From NCBI GenBank assembly GCA_949317995.1, contig OX439039.1, positions 12,887,282-12,951,281 on the forward strand: 64,000 bases of DNA. Direction: 5' to 3'. The notes beneath the pieces were generated by a model. It saw nothing but the letters and a program-made list of their open reading frames with translations, was not told the DNA's origin and searched no databases. Shown here one piece after another: positions 45,960 through 56,905 of this stretch (position 1 is the first letter of the stretch; each line of letters begins with the position of its first letter). This DNA comes from Acholoe squamosa (lineage: Eukaryota > Annelida > Polychaeta > Phyllodocida > Polynoidae). The position numbers were made by a program, and so were the translations under genes.

Positions 45960-46095
45960 AAATACTCTCAACATGTCAGCATGATGCACCAAGGAGGGTG
46001 CTGCTGAGAAAATAGCACTAGTAGTTGCTCTAATTAGTGCATCATGACAACAATAATCTTTACCCTGGAGGCACATTACAGCTCTTCAATGGTTA
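45960..46095. repeat. ATGATGCA-family fragment
   Basis: catgtcagcatgatgcacca, attagtgcatcatgacaaca, ggaggcacattacagctctt and aatggttaaa are family modules. Confidence 0.55.
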
Positions 46096-47684
46096 AAACA
46101 AGGAGGTCAGGCATAGTTGAATATACAACACGGATAAGGTGTCCCTCTCTGTTATATAAAAATATATCCCTTTGAGAACGGAGGCAAAAAATATATATAT
46201 GGATCAACTTGCAGGCGTGACTGAAAAAGACACTTATCTAAATCCTAACAAAAATGAAAGTGGCAGTGCATCATCGGTGGATCTAACCCAGTTTATTTTA
46301 CAAACTAGGACAGTGTATATCATGGGCTTCTGGTGAGGCCATAATCTGTCACGTCTTTTTTATATCCATACACGAGGAAGAATTAAATGTTTACCCTCAG
46401 CTTTTGGTAAAACTGATAATGCATGACCTTGCATTTAATCCCTCCTCCTCCTAAAAAAAGGATTATTTACAATCTTCTTCAGTGATGTTGTATCGAAAAT
46501 ACTGTGCATTTTTCCAAACACCCCTGTAAGATCTACAGTGAACAAACATATAATATTGTGACACGATCTGCGAAAAGGGGGCTTATGTTAGTGCAGGGGA
46601 CCTGAGACCCCTTCTCCCAGTACATGTCACATATAAAATTATTTGTGATGCAATGGTTCAATGTAATTGCTATAATCATGCCCCAGAGAAAAGCACTACG
46701 TTTTGATGAATCTCTATGAAAAATGAAGGCGAAACTTTTGTGCTGCTGGAAAGCCATTGCGATTTTCACAACATTTCTGTTATAGAGTTAGGATAGATTG
46801 CCCAGGATTCCTTTCATTTTGTGTATATTTCATGTAAATTTAAAGATCCCCATAGAAAATTATATTTTTCATATAGGCCGAACCCTGTCTGATTAAGGCA
46901 AATATAAACACTCAAAATAACCAAAAATTAAACAATGGACATAGATCTATATAATTTCATCAGTAAATCAGACAGTGTGTTTGAACTGGAAACTACCGTT
47001 AATAAAGGCTGATTAGATTTGATAGATAGCAGAGGAATATGGGGGTGGGGAAACACGTTTTTTTAATTGTGTAGTATGGTTAGTATCACAACTATAGCCC
47101 CCAGCAGTATCAGTGTTTTTTCCAGAAGCTGTATATTTTATTACATGCCTGAAGGCCATCTCACACCTCCAGTATTGTAGATCGTGATGTAGTGTGTTGT
47201 CTGATCCCTGCTACATCCCACCAAACCTTCTACCATTTCACTATTGTAGATCATTTTATGTACTTTTTCTTCATTTTTTCTCACCTTGCTTTCTACTAAA
47301 CTTTTATAAATAGATTGTTAACCGTATTACGCTCCCACGTATCTTCCATTCTCAGAATATCTTTGTGAAGTACATCCTAACTACAATGGCGTTTGTTCCA
47401 AAAAATTGTACTCACTATCCAAGGTATAAAGCAAATAGCAGTTTTGTGAATCAAAGTCTAGTATCCTTCTATTTCCTTTCTATTCAAAAACCTATGATAA
47501 AGTCTTTAAATGAAGATATATGCTCTCAAAAAGTATCGTCAGGCGATCGCATAAATATTATCTCAACGAGTGTATCATAGTTTTCAGAAACTGTACGCTG
47601 TTAGTGTTGGGGGTTTATTGTGCTTATAAAAATAGTCTATTGGAAGGAAAATAAAACAGAAAACTCCACTACTTCCTCATCACT
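46096..47684. other. Unique AT-rich sequence
   Basis: No exon, RNA gene or repeat recognised. Confidence 0.4.
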
Positions 47685-47830
47685 GTAAAGGGCATCTGAC
47701 GCCTCCAGGTTCATGTTTCCAGGTCGTGATGCAGCCATGAAGTGCTATAAGATAGGCTTGGAGGCATCATGCTGACCCTTGACGAGTGTAGCAATCCTAG
47801 AGATGCATTATGGATGAATATATGGCCCCC
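47685..47830. repeat. ATGATGCA-family fragment
   Basis: gtaaagggcatctgacgcct, ccaggttcatgtttccaggt, cgtgatgcagccatgaagtg, ggaggcatcatgctgaccct and gcattatggatga follow the family order. Confidence 0.6.
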
Positions 47831-47844
47831 GGTCCCTACACTCT

Positions 47845-48200
47845 GCACCAAAAGGGGACATCACCTACATTCTCCATTTGCAAAAGCACCCACTTATCTA
47901 CTGATTTTGAGGTAAAAAAAACACCCCTTATTCTAGGGAATGCTGATATCTATAGGAGCCTAAAACACCCCTTTTTATAGGAAACAAAGTGTTAGGCTTG
48001 ATTATGGGGGACTTTTTCACATTAGACATTATGTTTGCAGGACATGCACCCCTGTGGAAATATACCCCTTATCTGGAAATACCTGGTATTTCCTTGAGAG
48101 AAAATGACCCCTTATTTTAAAATCCACTGACTTTTGGCCAGAAAAAGACCCCTTATTCTGGAAACCAGGGACATTGGAAGGGTGTGAAAAAATACCCTTG
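47845..48200. repeat. Degenerate tandem repeat with ACCCCTTATT motif, about 40-bp spacing
   Basis: (a/g)accccttatt.t or close variants occur at about 47926, 47965, 48063, 48106 and 48148, linked by ggaaa and tag.aa words, ending ataccctt at 48191. The units are strongly diverged. Confidence 0.65.
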
Positions 48201-48864
48201 TTTCACGTTTTTTAGAACGCAGGTGACGTACCCCAAGTTACAAAGTGCAGGGACTGGGATATCCCCACATGCCAGGTCTATTTATTTACGCATTATGACA
48301 ACCAATGGTCGAAAAATAAATTCATCAAACCTGGGGACTTTCCCTGGAGGAAGACTTTCCTCAAAACAGAGTGCATTAAATCAGGGTGTGGCCTTTAAAT
48401 GGTCATAGATGTCTGTATATATAAACCACTGCCTGTCTTGCTGCTGAGGTCTCTCTGAAAAAAAAAACAGAAAGTGCATGCCTGCGTCAGGACTTGTATG
48501 CACAGCTGGATTTTCCGTGGCTACCTAACGTATTATGCTCATTTACAGTCTGTCCAATTGAAGATTTGATTTTTAGATCTAATCTACATTGTGATTGTTG
48601 TCTGGGGGTTTGGGGTGGCTGGATGTTGTGCTTTTATTGTGACTTTTTGAGTTGTTGTTGTTGTTGTAGTTGTTTTTGTTTCTTTGTGTGTTTTGTATAG
48701 CGCCCAGTTGTGAATATTCTGCATACAAGGGCCAACTCCCTAGAATAGTATAATATTTATTATTGTCCAAAATTAGGAGACTTTACCCCTGCTCTATTCA
48801 TTGTCATTTAGTTCAGTGTGTAAAAAGACAATTGACAATATAAGAGCCCCAGTTTAAGAGGTCA
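48201..48864. other. Unique sequence
   Basis: Contains a gttgttgttgttgttgtag run (48651-48670). Nothing else supported. Confidence 0.4.
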
Positions 48865-49228
48865 GGAGGGTGTTGCTCCTATAGTAAAAGGAAGAGCCGA
48901 TTAAAAATGCCCTTATTTCCAGTCCTTTCTTTTCATGTAGCTATAAGTTGTACCTTTTGTTGCTCACAAGTGGTCATTCAAGTACGGTGCTAAAAAAGGG
49001 GGATTTGAGTAGGTACCTATTTAGGAGAAGTCAGTCAGCATAATATACTATAGAGTGTGTGACATGAGTAGGTACCTGATAGTGCAGCTCTCTCTCTGTT
49101 TTAAATAAGGCAGATGACCTTTCAGACTAATGTGGTGAGTGCAAGTTGAATGGTGAAGCAGAGCGTGACTTCTTTTGAAAAGAGGGTACCTACTGACAGC
49201 TCTTTTTACCATAGGAGCAACACACTCC
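48865..49228 (+). mobile_element. GGAGGGTGTTGCTCC element, copy 3
   Basis: Full-length (364 bp), ends GGAGGGTGTTGCTCC and GGAGCAACACACTCC, with the gtagctataagttg, caagtggtcattcaagtac, ggtacctatttaggagaag and aagcagagcgtgacttc modules. Somewhat more diverged than copy 4. Confidence 0.93.
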
Positions 49229-49339
49229 TGTAGGCACAGGGAACCTGTCGACACCCAGGGAAGGGATCATTTTCCCTCACCCCGGAAGCAGTCTGGGTGA
49301 GCTCTGTGTTTGGTTAGATCCAATGGATCCTGAAAACCC

Positions 49340-49420
49340 TTTAAAGGCCGTTAAGGCATAAATCCATCATGCCTATCAGTCTTCATGATGCATAGCCAGA
49401 TTGCTATAACTAGATCATCA
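49340..49420. repeat. ATGATGCA-family fragment
   Basis: ccctttaaaggccgttaagg, cataaatccatcatgcctat and gtcttcatgatgcatagcc are family terminus and first module. Confidence 0.5.
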
Positions 49421-49599
49421 TTAATTAAATTTTCATGCCAAATAAATGGAATCTTGAACATATTTCATAGAAGCAGCTTGGTCTGACTGAGGACCTTCTC
49501 ACTCGACTCTGCCTCATAACATTAGATAGCTGACCCTCAGTCTACCCAATTCTCATGAACCTTTGTTTTTACATTTACATGTATTGTAGGATTTTGTGT

Positions 49600-49854
49600 T
49601 CCCACAACCAGAAAGGTGTGGTCTGTGCACAACTACACTGCACCACCGCACACCATGCCAGACCTGCAGGAGGAGGCATAGAGTGCTTTACCCAGGTTAT
49701 CCAATATTTAATAGATGTGAATGGGATGAATAGAAACTGTATCCTTGCTACCCTAACTCTGACCGACCACAACACACTGCCTGTACCCATACAGCTCCAA
49801 GATCTCCCTCAACAGAAGCCAAATGTGACATATGTTGAGTCTCCACGAATGTAG
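49600..49854 (+). other. Unassigned plus-strand open block
   Basis: Open from 49555 to a TAG at 49852 and GC-richer than its surroundings. It reads GGGIECFTQVIQYLIDVNG and ILATLTLTDHNTLPVPIQLQ in its middle. The composition looks protein-like, but no domain is recognised and no flanking exon was found. It could be an exon, a decayed element or chance. Confidence 0.25.
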
Positions 49855-50349
49855 AGAAAAAAGGTATGGCATTTCAAATATGTATGTATAAATATTCAGA
49901 AATAAGTTTGTTTGGAAGGAGTCTCTTATTATAGTGAATTTCTATTATATAAACTTCTGAAAAAAGGGGTCAGTCCTAATTGGAAAAAGGACATTTTCAT
50001 AATCTCTGGTTTTTTTGTAATAAGCGCTTTTAAGCCTCTAAAACTGACGTTTTCTGAATTTGGTGTGGAGGGGGGCTTTTCTCATTCAAAATCTGCAGAT
50101 AAGGAGTCTTTCTCTCAATAGAAAACGCAGATCTATATCGTACACTTGTTGCACGGAGAGGAGGGAGCAGAGTATCGATAGAGGTCCATACCTCTCAGTC
50201 TGACTATACTAACCCTCTTATCCCCTCTCAGACCGTGCCCTGGATGCTAAGTAGTGTTAAGAGACCACTGTCGTCTCTCCAGTTGTAACAGCAGCCATGA
50301 TGGGGAGTCCAACCTCCATAATACCTAACCCCTTTCTCTACCTCTAACC

Positions 50350-50590
50350 CTTAAACCTTTAAGGGTCGTTTTGCTAATGCATCATGCCCATCCGTCGTCA
50401 TGATGCATGAATGCAGCCCTGGTGAGTAACTCGCCAGGGCTACATTCATTGATACAGTCCCAGATGATCGGCATGATGCTCCAATGAAGTGCATATGAGC
50501 AGACTCACCAGCAGCACTATATTGATGCATCATGCTTACCAATGGGCATGATGCATTCCTGCATCAGCGACCCTTAAAGGGTTAAGAATA
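50350..50590. repeat. Best-preserved full ATGATGCA-family element
   Basis: Termini cctttaagggtcg (50356) and cgacccttaaagg (50567) are inverted copies. Inside are two nested hairpins: tgaatgcagccctggtgagt/aactcgccagggctacattc, and a second weaker one around agcagactcaccagcagc. Words catgatgcat and atgcatcatg flank each, joined by a gatacagtcccagatgatcg linker. About 225 bp in all, no coding capacity. Confidence 0.9.
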
Positions 50591-51118
50591 GTAGAGGAAT
50601 GCCCATAGTCTACTAGGCCTCTGTCGCAGATTGTATATAGGATTTGATTGCCTCAATAGAAACAATACTTGAATTAACGTGATGCTGTACCCTAAAACCA
50701 TATCATCCGTCTGTGACATCACTCGTGGCAGTGTTGGTGGAGGGGTAGAGCCTTTCAAAGTAAGTGTGCTCCAAATTCAAAATTCCCTTTGGCCTTTCCC
50801 CAAACTGATGAATGTTGACCAGACAGGTATAGGGAGCCCCCCCCCCCCCATACAGCCACCTGTATCCTCCATGGAATACGTCTTACGTTAACGTACCTAT
50901 GTGCTAAGCTACGTCCCAGAGTCCCAGACCAATCTAAGTCTTAGAATTACCCTACAATGGTGACCTGTGCAATAACGACGTGGGAATTGTTACAGAGGAA
51001 GTCTCTTTATGAATCAGTTTGAATTGGAGTTTAAGTCTCTCCTTATGTTATTAGAACTGATACATCAATGCCAAGATATAAAGGTAGGCCTACGTTTCTA
51101 TTCAGTTACTATTTCAGT
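50591..51118. other. Unique sequence
   Basis: No supported gene; a C-run at 50838-50848 lies inside a short plus frame. Confidence 0.4.
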
Positions 51119-51259
51119 ATATTAATGCAATAATGGTTGATATGGGAATTACGAGGGCTGGATATCCTAAATATACCAGTCACGAGTGGGCGTAGCCCAT
51201 GAGTGCTGGTATATTTAGGGTATCCAGCCTGAGTACTCTCCATATCAGTCCTTAATACA
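51119..51259. mobile_element. Fold-back element with a GGGCGTAGCCC apex
   Basis: gggctggatatcctaaatat then accag on the left pairs with ctggtatatttagggtatcc then agcc on the right, closing over cgagtgggcgtagcccatga. Outer parts (tgatatgg, ccatatca) also pair. Confidence 0.88.
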
Positions 51260-51337
51260 TTTATACCACGATTTACCCATCAATAATCAATAAAAAAAAA
51301 TCAATAAAATAATCAAAAAAAAACTAATATTGACTAC

Positions 51338-51440
51338 GAAGCATTCACCACCCAGCCCGGGACTCGAACCTATTCACCAGGTAGCCAAAAGCTGTCGGCG
51401 CTAGGTGTTGTACGCTGCTCATTGTGCCACAGTGACACCT
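51338..51440 (-). repeat. tRNA-derived SINE-like sequence
   Basis: On the minus strand, TGGCACAATGAGC (A-box-like, about 51417-51429) is followed about 50 bases later by GGTTCGAGTCCC (B box, 51359-51370). The T-stem around the B box does not pair well, so a functional tRNA is unlikely. A T/ATTGATT-rich tail follows on the minus strand (51290-51335). Confidence 0.65.
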
Positions 51441-51496
51441 GTGCGCTACTGGCCTGGTTATGGTCTATGTGGTATTACCGTGACTGGAGGTAGCCG

Positions 51497-51863
51497 GGAG
51501 GGTGTTGCTCCTATAGTAAAAGGAAGAGCTGGCTAAAAATGCCTTTGTTTCCAGTCCTTTCTTTTCATGTAGCTATGACTTGTCCCTTTTGTTGCTCACA
51601 AGTGGTCATTCAAGTACTGTACAGTGCTAAAAAAGGGGGATTTGAGTAGGTACCTAGTTGGGAGAAGTCAGTCAGTATAATAAACTATACAGCGTGTGAC
51701 ATGAGTAGGTACCTGGTAGTGCAGCTCTCTCTATTTTAAACAAGGCAGGTGACTTTTCAGACTAATGTGGTAAGTGCAAGTACTTAGGTGAAGCAGTGCA
51801 CAACTTGTTTAGAAAAGGGGGCACATACTCACAGCTCTTTTTACAATAGGAGCAACACCCTCC
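51497..51863 (+). mobile_element. GGAGGGTGTTGCTCC element, copy 4
   Basis: Full-length (367 bp) with matched termini GGAGGGTGTTGCTCC and GGAGCAACACCCTCC and all internal modules. It appears to be the least-decayed copy and is the natural reference. Confidence 0.95.
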
Positions 51864-52029
51864 AGGCGTTCACGGTTAGGCCATAATAATAGAATGCCAC
51901 TACAGTAAAAGGTGTGTGCCTCAGTCAATCAGCTTACCCAGTGGTGCATATGGTACTATCTAGAGATTGGATGATTGAATCCAACCTTTGGTAATGTATT
52001 TCTGCTCAGTTTTAATATGGAAAAATTAT

Positions 52030-52187
52030 AAGTGTTACACTTAGATAATAGGGAGGTTTTGCAAGCACTGCATGGGCAATATAACGCAGACATGCAGCAG
52101 ACCTAGAACATTGTTATGTCTGCGTGAAACCAGAAAAGGGTGATGTACGTCGTGGTTGCTAAACCTCCCTAATATTTCTAACACTTA
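52030..52187. mobile_element. Fold-back MITE-like element
   Basis: Left agtgttacacttagataata then gggaggttttgcaa; right ttgctaaacctccctaatat then ttctaacactt. Inside, acgcagacat and atgtctgcgt also pair. Confidence 0.88.
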
Positions 52188-52429
52188 GAAGTACTGGTAT
52201 ATCAACAAATAAAAGCACTCAAAATCGAAAATCGTCTGGATATATCCTGGATAATACACGCCTGATATCCTCAAAATCAGCCAAAAAAAGCACTCAAAAT
52301 GGCCAAATCGTGGTATAACGTTTCCTAGAGTCGGTACTCCAGACACGGCCACCTGTGATAACAGTATTTGCCATTTGCGTGTCACTATATTACTCCCCTC
52401 ATTTCTGCTGTCCATATAATCTTCCTTGC

Positions 52430-52800
52430 TCTCTTTCTTTGTCCTTTTTCTTTCTCTCGCTCTCTCCTTCGTCCCTACTTAGCTCCCAATCTCCCTTCCC
52501 ATCTCCCCATGCCTTTCTCCCTCAGTTCCCCCACAGCCTGTTTCCCATCTCATTGTCTCCTCCCCTCTCTCCCGCCTCACATATTTCCCCCTCTACCACA
52601 TTCCCTTCGTGTCTCCTTCTGTGATTCCCTCTCTCCATATGTCCGTCTTTTTCCATCCTCCGTTCCTCTTACACTTGTTTCTTTGTTGCCCCCCCCCCGT
52701 TTCTCCCTGTCCCTGTGTCTCCTTCCCTCTCCGTCCTTATCCCTCCCCTCTACCTTTCCCCTCTTTTTTTCTCCTTTTCGCAAGTCTCTCACCTCCTAAT
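52430..52800. repeat. Long pyrimidine (C/T)-rich tract
   Basis: About 370 bases that are almost wholly C and T on the plus strand (purine on the minus strand), with CTCC/TTCC words and few A or G. The 143-codon plus and 71-codon minus frames are composition artefacts. Confidence 0.93.
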
Positions 52801-53130
52801 TCCTCCTGTCCTAGCTCCGTTGGTAATATATTTTGTTGGATATTTTAATCTTCTACCTTCCTTCTACGACTGGCCCGACACCCTCTAAATGCTTTGCTGT
52901 ATATAAAATAATTTACTAGTTCAACCCATAGACTCCTCTTTTGAACTCAGGAGAAATTATTGCATTTTGCCATCAGCTTTCCACGTAAACGTTTTCCTCT
53001 TCCATTAGCATCTTAGTTGCTGCGGTTAAAGGTCATCTTTGAAAAAAACATTATTTATTTACCTAGTCAGTCAGCGGTTTTAAACTGGACCCATCAGACA
53101 CAGACTAAAACTCACACAAATAAGACAACC
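52801..53130. other. Unique sequence
   Basis: Nothing recognised. Confidence 0.4.
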
Positions 53131-53139
53131 TCACTCATC

Positions 53140-54090
53140 TTTCTTTAAGCACTCCAAATGCTTGATGTATGCTGATGATCTTGTTATCTATGTCAGTGGG
53201 TATGATTAGGCAAAGCAGGTAATGCAATTACCTTGGAATAATCATAGACACTCACCTAACCTTCAGAAGGTTTTGTGACAATAAGGTATTTAGCATACAG
53301 AACAAGGTATACCACCTGAAAAAAAAACTTAGACATATGATTGATAAAAACCTGACTATCAGGCTATACAAACAGATGGTAATGCCATGCAATTGGTGAG
53401 TATGGGGCAGCTTTCATAGACAGTGGGCCGAAAAAAGGCAGTAAAAAACTATAGACTCTGCAAAACCAGTGTCTCGGGCTTGCCTGGGGTATCCAAAACC
53501 CAATGGATATCTCACGGGCAGACTTGCATACACTGAGTAACTGTGAGTTCCTGTGTGCTAGACAAAAAGTTCATCTATTGAGCCTGATGCACAGGATAGC
53601 CATGGATGAAGACTCTGTTATTGTACCTATCAGAAACTTACGCAGTAATTCAATGATCAAACTTGAGGTTAGCAGAGCTAAGCTAAAACTGTATGAGAAG
53701 AGCCCCATGTTAAGGGGAAATGAGTTATGGGTGAAGTGAGTAAGTGTAAATCGCTAGCCCAGCAGTGAATTGCTGAGTGAAAAGCACTGTCTATATAGGT
53801 ATATAGGTGTGTACCTGAGTAGTGAATACATTACTGAAACACCAGAGACAAAAGACACATATTGATTGCCTATGAAAACACTGCCTCTGAGTTTACTCTG
53901 TGTACATGAAAACCCCACCAATACTTAATGTGTCCATAAGCTAAAGATGATATCTGATTATACCTTCTATGTTTTTTCACACTGAAGCTCTCAATGTTGA
54001 TATAGTGTTGCATCATACATTTCTCTATCTTGGCTTCTATATGAAAAGCTTATCTGTATGGTTGTTTAAGCCAATAAAAATTGTTAAAAC
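53140..54090 (+). pseudogene. Decayed non-LTR retrotransposon, reverse transcriptase C-terminal part
   Basis: Plus-strand frames give SKCLMYADDLVIYVSG (the YADD catalytic box of reverse transcriptase), then after a stop and deletion NYLGIIIDTHLTF, then NKVYHLKKKLRHMIDK and RLYKQMVMP, then in a 78-codon open piece KSPMLRGNELW, the typical end of jockey/CR1/RTE-like RT ORFs. Stops and frameshifts (for example at 53215, 53398, 53450) make it non-functional. An AATAAAAATTGTTAAAACT tail near 54070-54090 fits the element's 3' end. The upstream two thirds are missing (5' truncation, normal for such elements). Clade not resolved. Confidence 0.85.
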
Positions 54091-55254
54091 TCAAACTTTA
54101 AGCAGAGGTTGGTCCCTGCCAAACCCCATGGCCAATTGACTGTAACCGAACCCCATTTGGCCGCCGGGGTATTTGTTTGTGGCTTTGTTGTTTTTTCCGA
54201 CTTATCTTTTTGTTGTTTTTTTTTGTCTCATTCTTATATTCACTATTCTGGTTCCAACTTCTCTTAGTGGAAATGGTGTTGACAGGGTGTGTTTCTGGGA
54301 CCACGGGAAGCCCAAGATCCGGGAGGATGATCCTATGGAGAGAAAGAGATAGTAGACTCTAGGGTTTGGAAGAGAGAAAAAATAGAAAATGAAAGGTCAG
54401 ACGCCAGACAGCATGAGTGCCACTGATATAGAGCATCTTTAACGCTAGAAGAGCACCAACGCAGATGACTTATGTTTATACCCCCACTTATATACAGTTA
54501 CAGACTTTTGCTATTGAAACCTGGAGGGCATTTCTCAATAATACTAATGAGCATATTCAGAAATGCCCTATTGGACTACATTGATGAAATAAATATGTCA
54601 AATTCTTCTTGTCAGCACATTGTCGCTGGGAAATATAGGAGTTGTCACGCAAGGGCCGTGGAGGACAATTACCTGGGCCACCTAAAATGTCAGTATGAAG
54701 AGATGGAGACCCTGTACTAGGGATGACAAGTTTTATTTGAGGGCTTTAACTTTAGGGGTTGAATGCATCTAATGTACATACTAAAGTAGACTGACCATTC
54801 ACTTTTCGTACTGATACATTTCCCAAAGTCCCCTAAAGCTACACTGTTTTTACAACCCTCCTATACCCCTCTATTTGCCTGTTTATAAACGCTCAGGTCA
54901 ATGACCCACCCACCCCCCCAAAAAAACGAAAGAAAGAAAGAAAAGAAAAAGGAAAATCATAGTGAGCAGTTGTTAGGAGCAGTTAGATATTATGTCTAAT
55001 TGTAAACAGTTCATGTAGGCATTCACCACCACAATTTACCATAGGGCACGCGGCCACAATGGACCAGGTATGGCGAGCGGAAACCAAGTTCTGATAGCAC
55101 AACCCGTATCATGGTCTGCCGAGTTAATACAAGCCTGTTATCGTATCCTGAGGTGTTCATTTCGTGACACACCACTCCTCCCTGACACGTGGCCGGCATG
55201 ATTAGAGGCTTCATGGATCAAGGTTTACCCACATTTTGGTAAATTTTAGATGTG
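54091..55254. other. Unique sequence
   Basis: Includes an A/G-rich simple stretch (54925-54955, gaaagaaagaaag type). The 54472-54720 plus and 55023-55214 minus open frames show no motif. Confidence 0.4.
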
Positions 55255-55505
55255 CCCGTTTATAGGGACTCATATAGTGTAAAAATCCTGTTGAATCTAC
55301 CAGGGATCTCTGTAAAACTGTAAAATGAACCACCATTATTACATTGCAGTGAACCAGTGTAGTATTTACAAGAAGTCCCATGTGGCAGCATGGTGATACA
55401 CAAGTGAGCACAGAATTTCTGTGAAAATAACGACCGATCTCTGAAAACTCTGGCACGAGGATTCTGTTGTTATTTCGACAACGTTTTCTTCTTACAGTGT
55501 AGTGC
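55255..55505 (+). repeat. Dispersed repeat, copy related to 14921-15135
   Basis: tgaaccaccattattacatt, gcagtgaaccagtgtagtat, ttacaagaagtcccatgtgg, gaggattctgttgttatttc correspond module by module to the 14.9-kb copy. Confidence 0.7.
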
Positions 55506-56330
55506 TTTGATGCCCATATCAGATCCTAACCCAGAGATCTCAATTTCGACCATTTTTTAAGGAAGCTGCGTCTCGTTTTGTGTTCAATCAAAGGGAAGCT
55601 CAGGTCCAAATTGGAAAGTTGATCAGGGCCTTCCCTCTGAACGTCCATCATATTAAACCTGGTTTCTTTGTCAACAATGCTGCCACGCCATAGTTATCAA
55701 CACTTTCCATGTAAGAAAGTCAGAGACTGCACAGACATTGCAATGTCTGATCTCTTTTTGATTATTAATTCCCATTTTCAGTTTTCTTTCATTTTTACGT
55801 TGGAAATACTTCTTACACGTATTTCACACGCCACAACATCTATAAGTTTTTCATAATTCAAAGGAGTAGAATGGTTGTCTGCCATTGGCCTTTTACAGCA
55901 TAAAATATATGTTATAATGTTTACTCTGGATATGGCATATCAGGCATGTAAAATTAACATGCTAAACTAATGAGGGAAAGCCTGTCAGGTGCAACTTGTC
56001 AGACCTCGCACAGACTGTTGACAATTTATGTGCTTATAGGTTGACAAGTTATTTCCCTGTCACTCTAGGGTCATCAGGTAGGGCCATGTGCCTGGACGAT
56101 CTAAAATTGTCAAGATGAATAGTATGCACCAGTGCTGACAAATTACATTTGACACGTTTATTCTATGTTGTTCAAATAGAGGATTCTATATTTTTGAGTG
56201 TATGCCTGCATGCATGGGGAGCATCCTTTCTGCTTGATCGCTCACCTAGGAACAGTTCGTGAATTGGTGGCCGTTGTATGCATTGCAAAAGAGCCATTTA
56301 GTCCCTACATACACCCTGTAAAGTCTGGAC
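55506..56330. other. Unique sequence
   Basis: No supported gene or repeat. Confidence 0.4.
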
Positions 56331-56345
56331 GGCAAATTAAAATAG

Positions 56346-56905
56346 CATGACCATTGGTCGTCATGAAGCATGACCATTGGTCGTCATGTAGCATGACCAT
56401 TGGTCGTCATGATGCATGACCATTGGTCGTCATGTAGCATGACCATTGGTCGTCATGATGCATGACCATTGGTCGTCATGTAGCATGACCATTGGTCGTC
56501 ATGATGCATGACCATTGGTCGTCATGTAGCATGACCATTGGTCGTCATGATGCATGACCATTGGTCGTCATGTAGCATGACCATTGGTCGTCATGATGCA
56601 TGACCATTGGTCGTCATGTAGCATGACCATTGGTCGTCATGAAGCATGACCATTGGTCGTCATGTAGCATGACCATTGGTCGTCATGATGCATGACCATT
56701 GGTCGTCATGTAGCATGACCATTGGTCGTCATGATGCATGACCATTGGTCGTCATGTAGCATGACCATTGGTCGTCATGATGCATGACCATTGGTCGTCA
56801 TGATGCATGACCATTGGTCGTCATGATGCATGACCATTGGTCGTCATGTAGCATGACCTTTGGTCGTCATGTAGCATGACCATTGGTCGTCATGATGCAT
56901 GCATG
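56346..56905. repeat. 23-bp palindromic tandem array, about 24 copies
   Basis: Unit CATGACCATTGGTCGTCATG plus three bases (tag, atg or aag). From about 56370 the tag and atg types alternate for many units, giving a 46-bp higher-order period. Near 56790-56840 atg units run consecutively. Each unit is itself a near-palindrome (ATGACC/GGTCGTCAT). The sequence is the ccaatggtcgtcatgatgca module of the ATGATGCA family. Confidence 0.97.

Noticed and set aside
51338-51440. A functional tRNA gene on the minus strand
   Set aside because: A and B boxes are present, but the T-stem and acceptor stem do not pair properly and no clear cloverleaf forms; SINE-like is the better reading.
52355-52848. Ser/Pro/Leu-rich frames of up to 143 codons
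   Set aside because: They follow from the C/T-only composition of the tract.
56346-56905. CRISPR-like array of regular 23-bp repeats
   Set aside because: Units are head-to-tail with no unique spacers, and the host is eukaryotic; this is a minisatellite.
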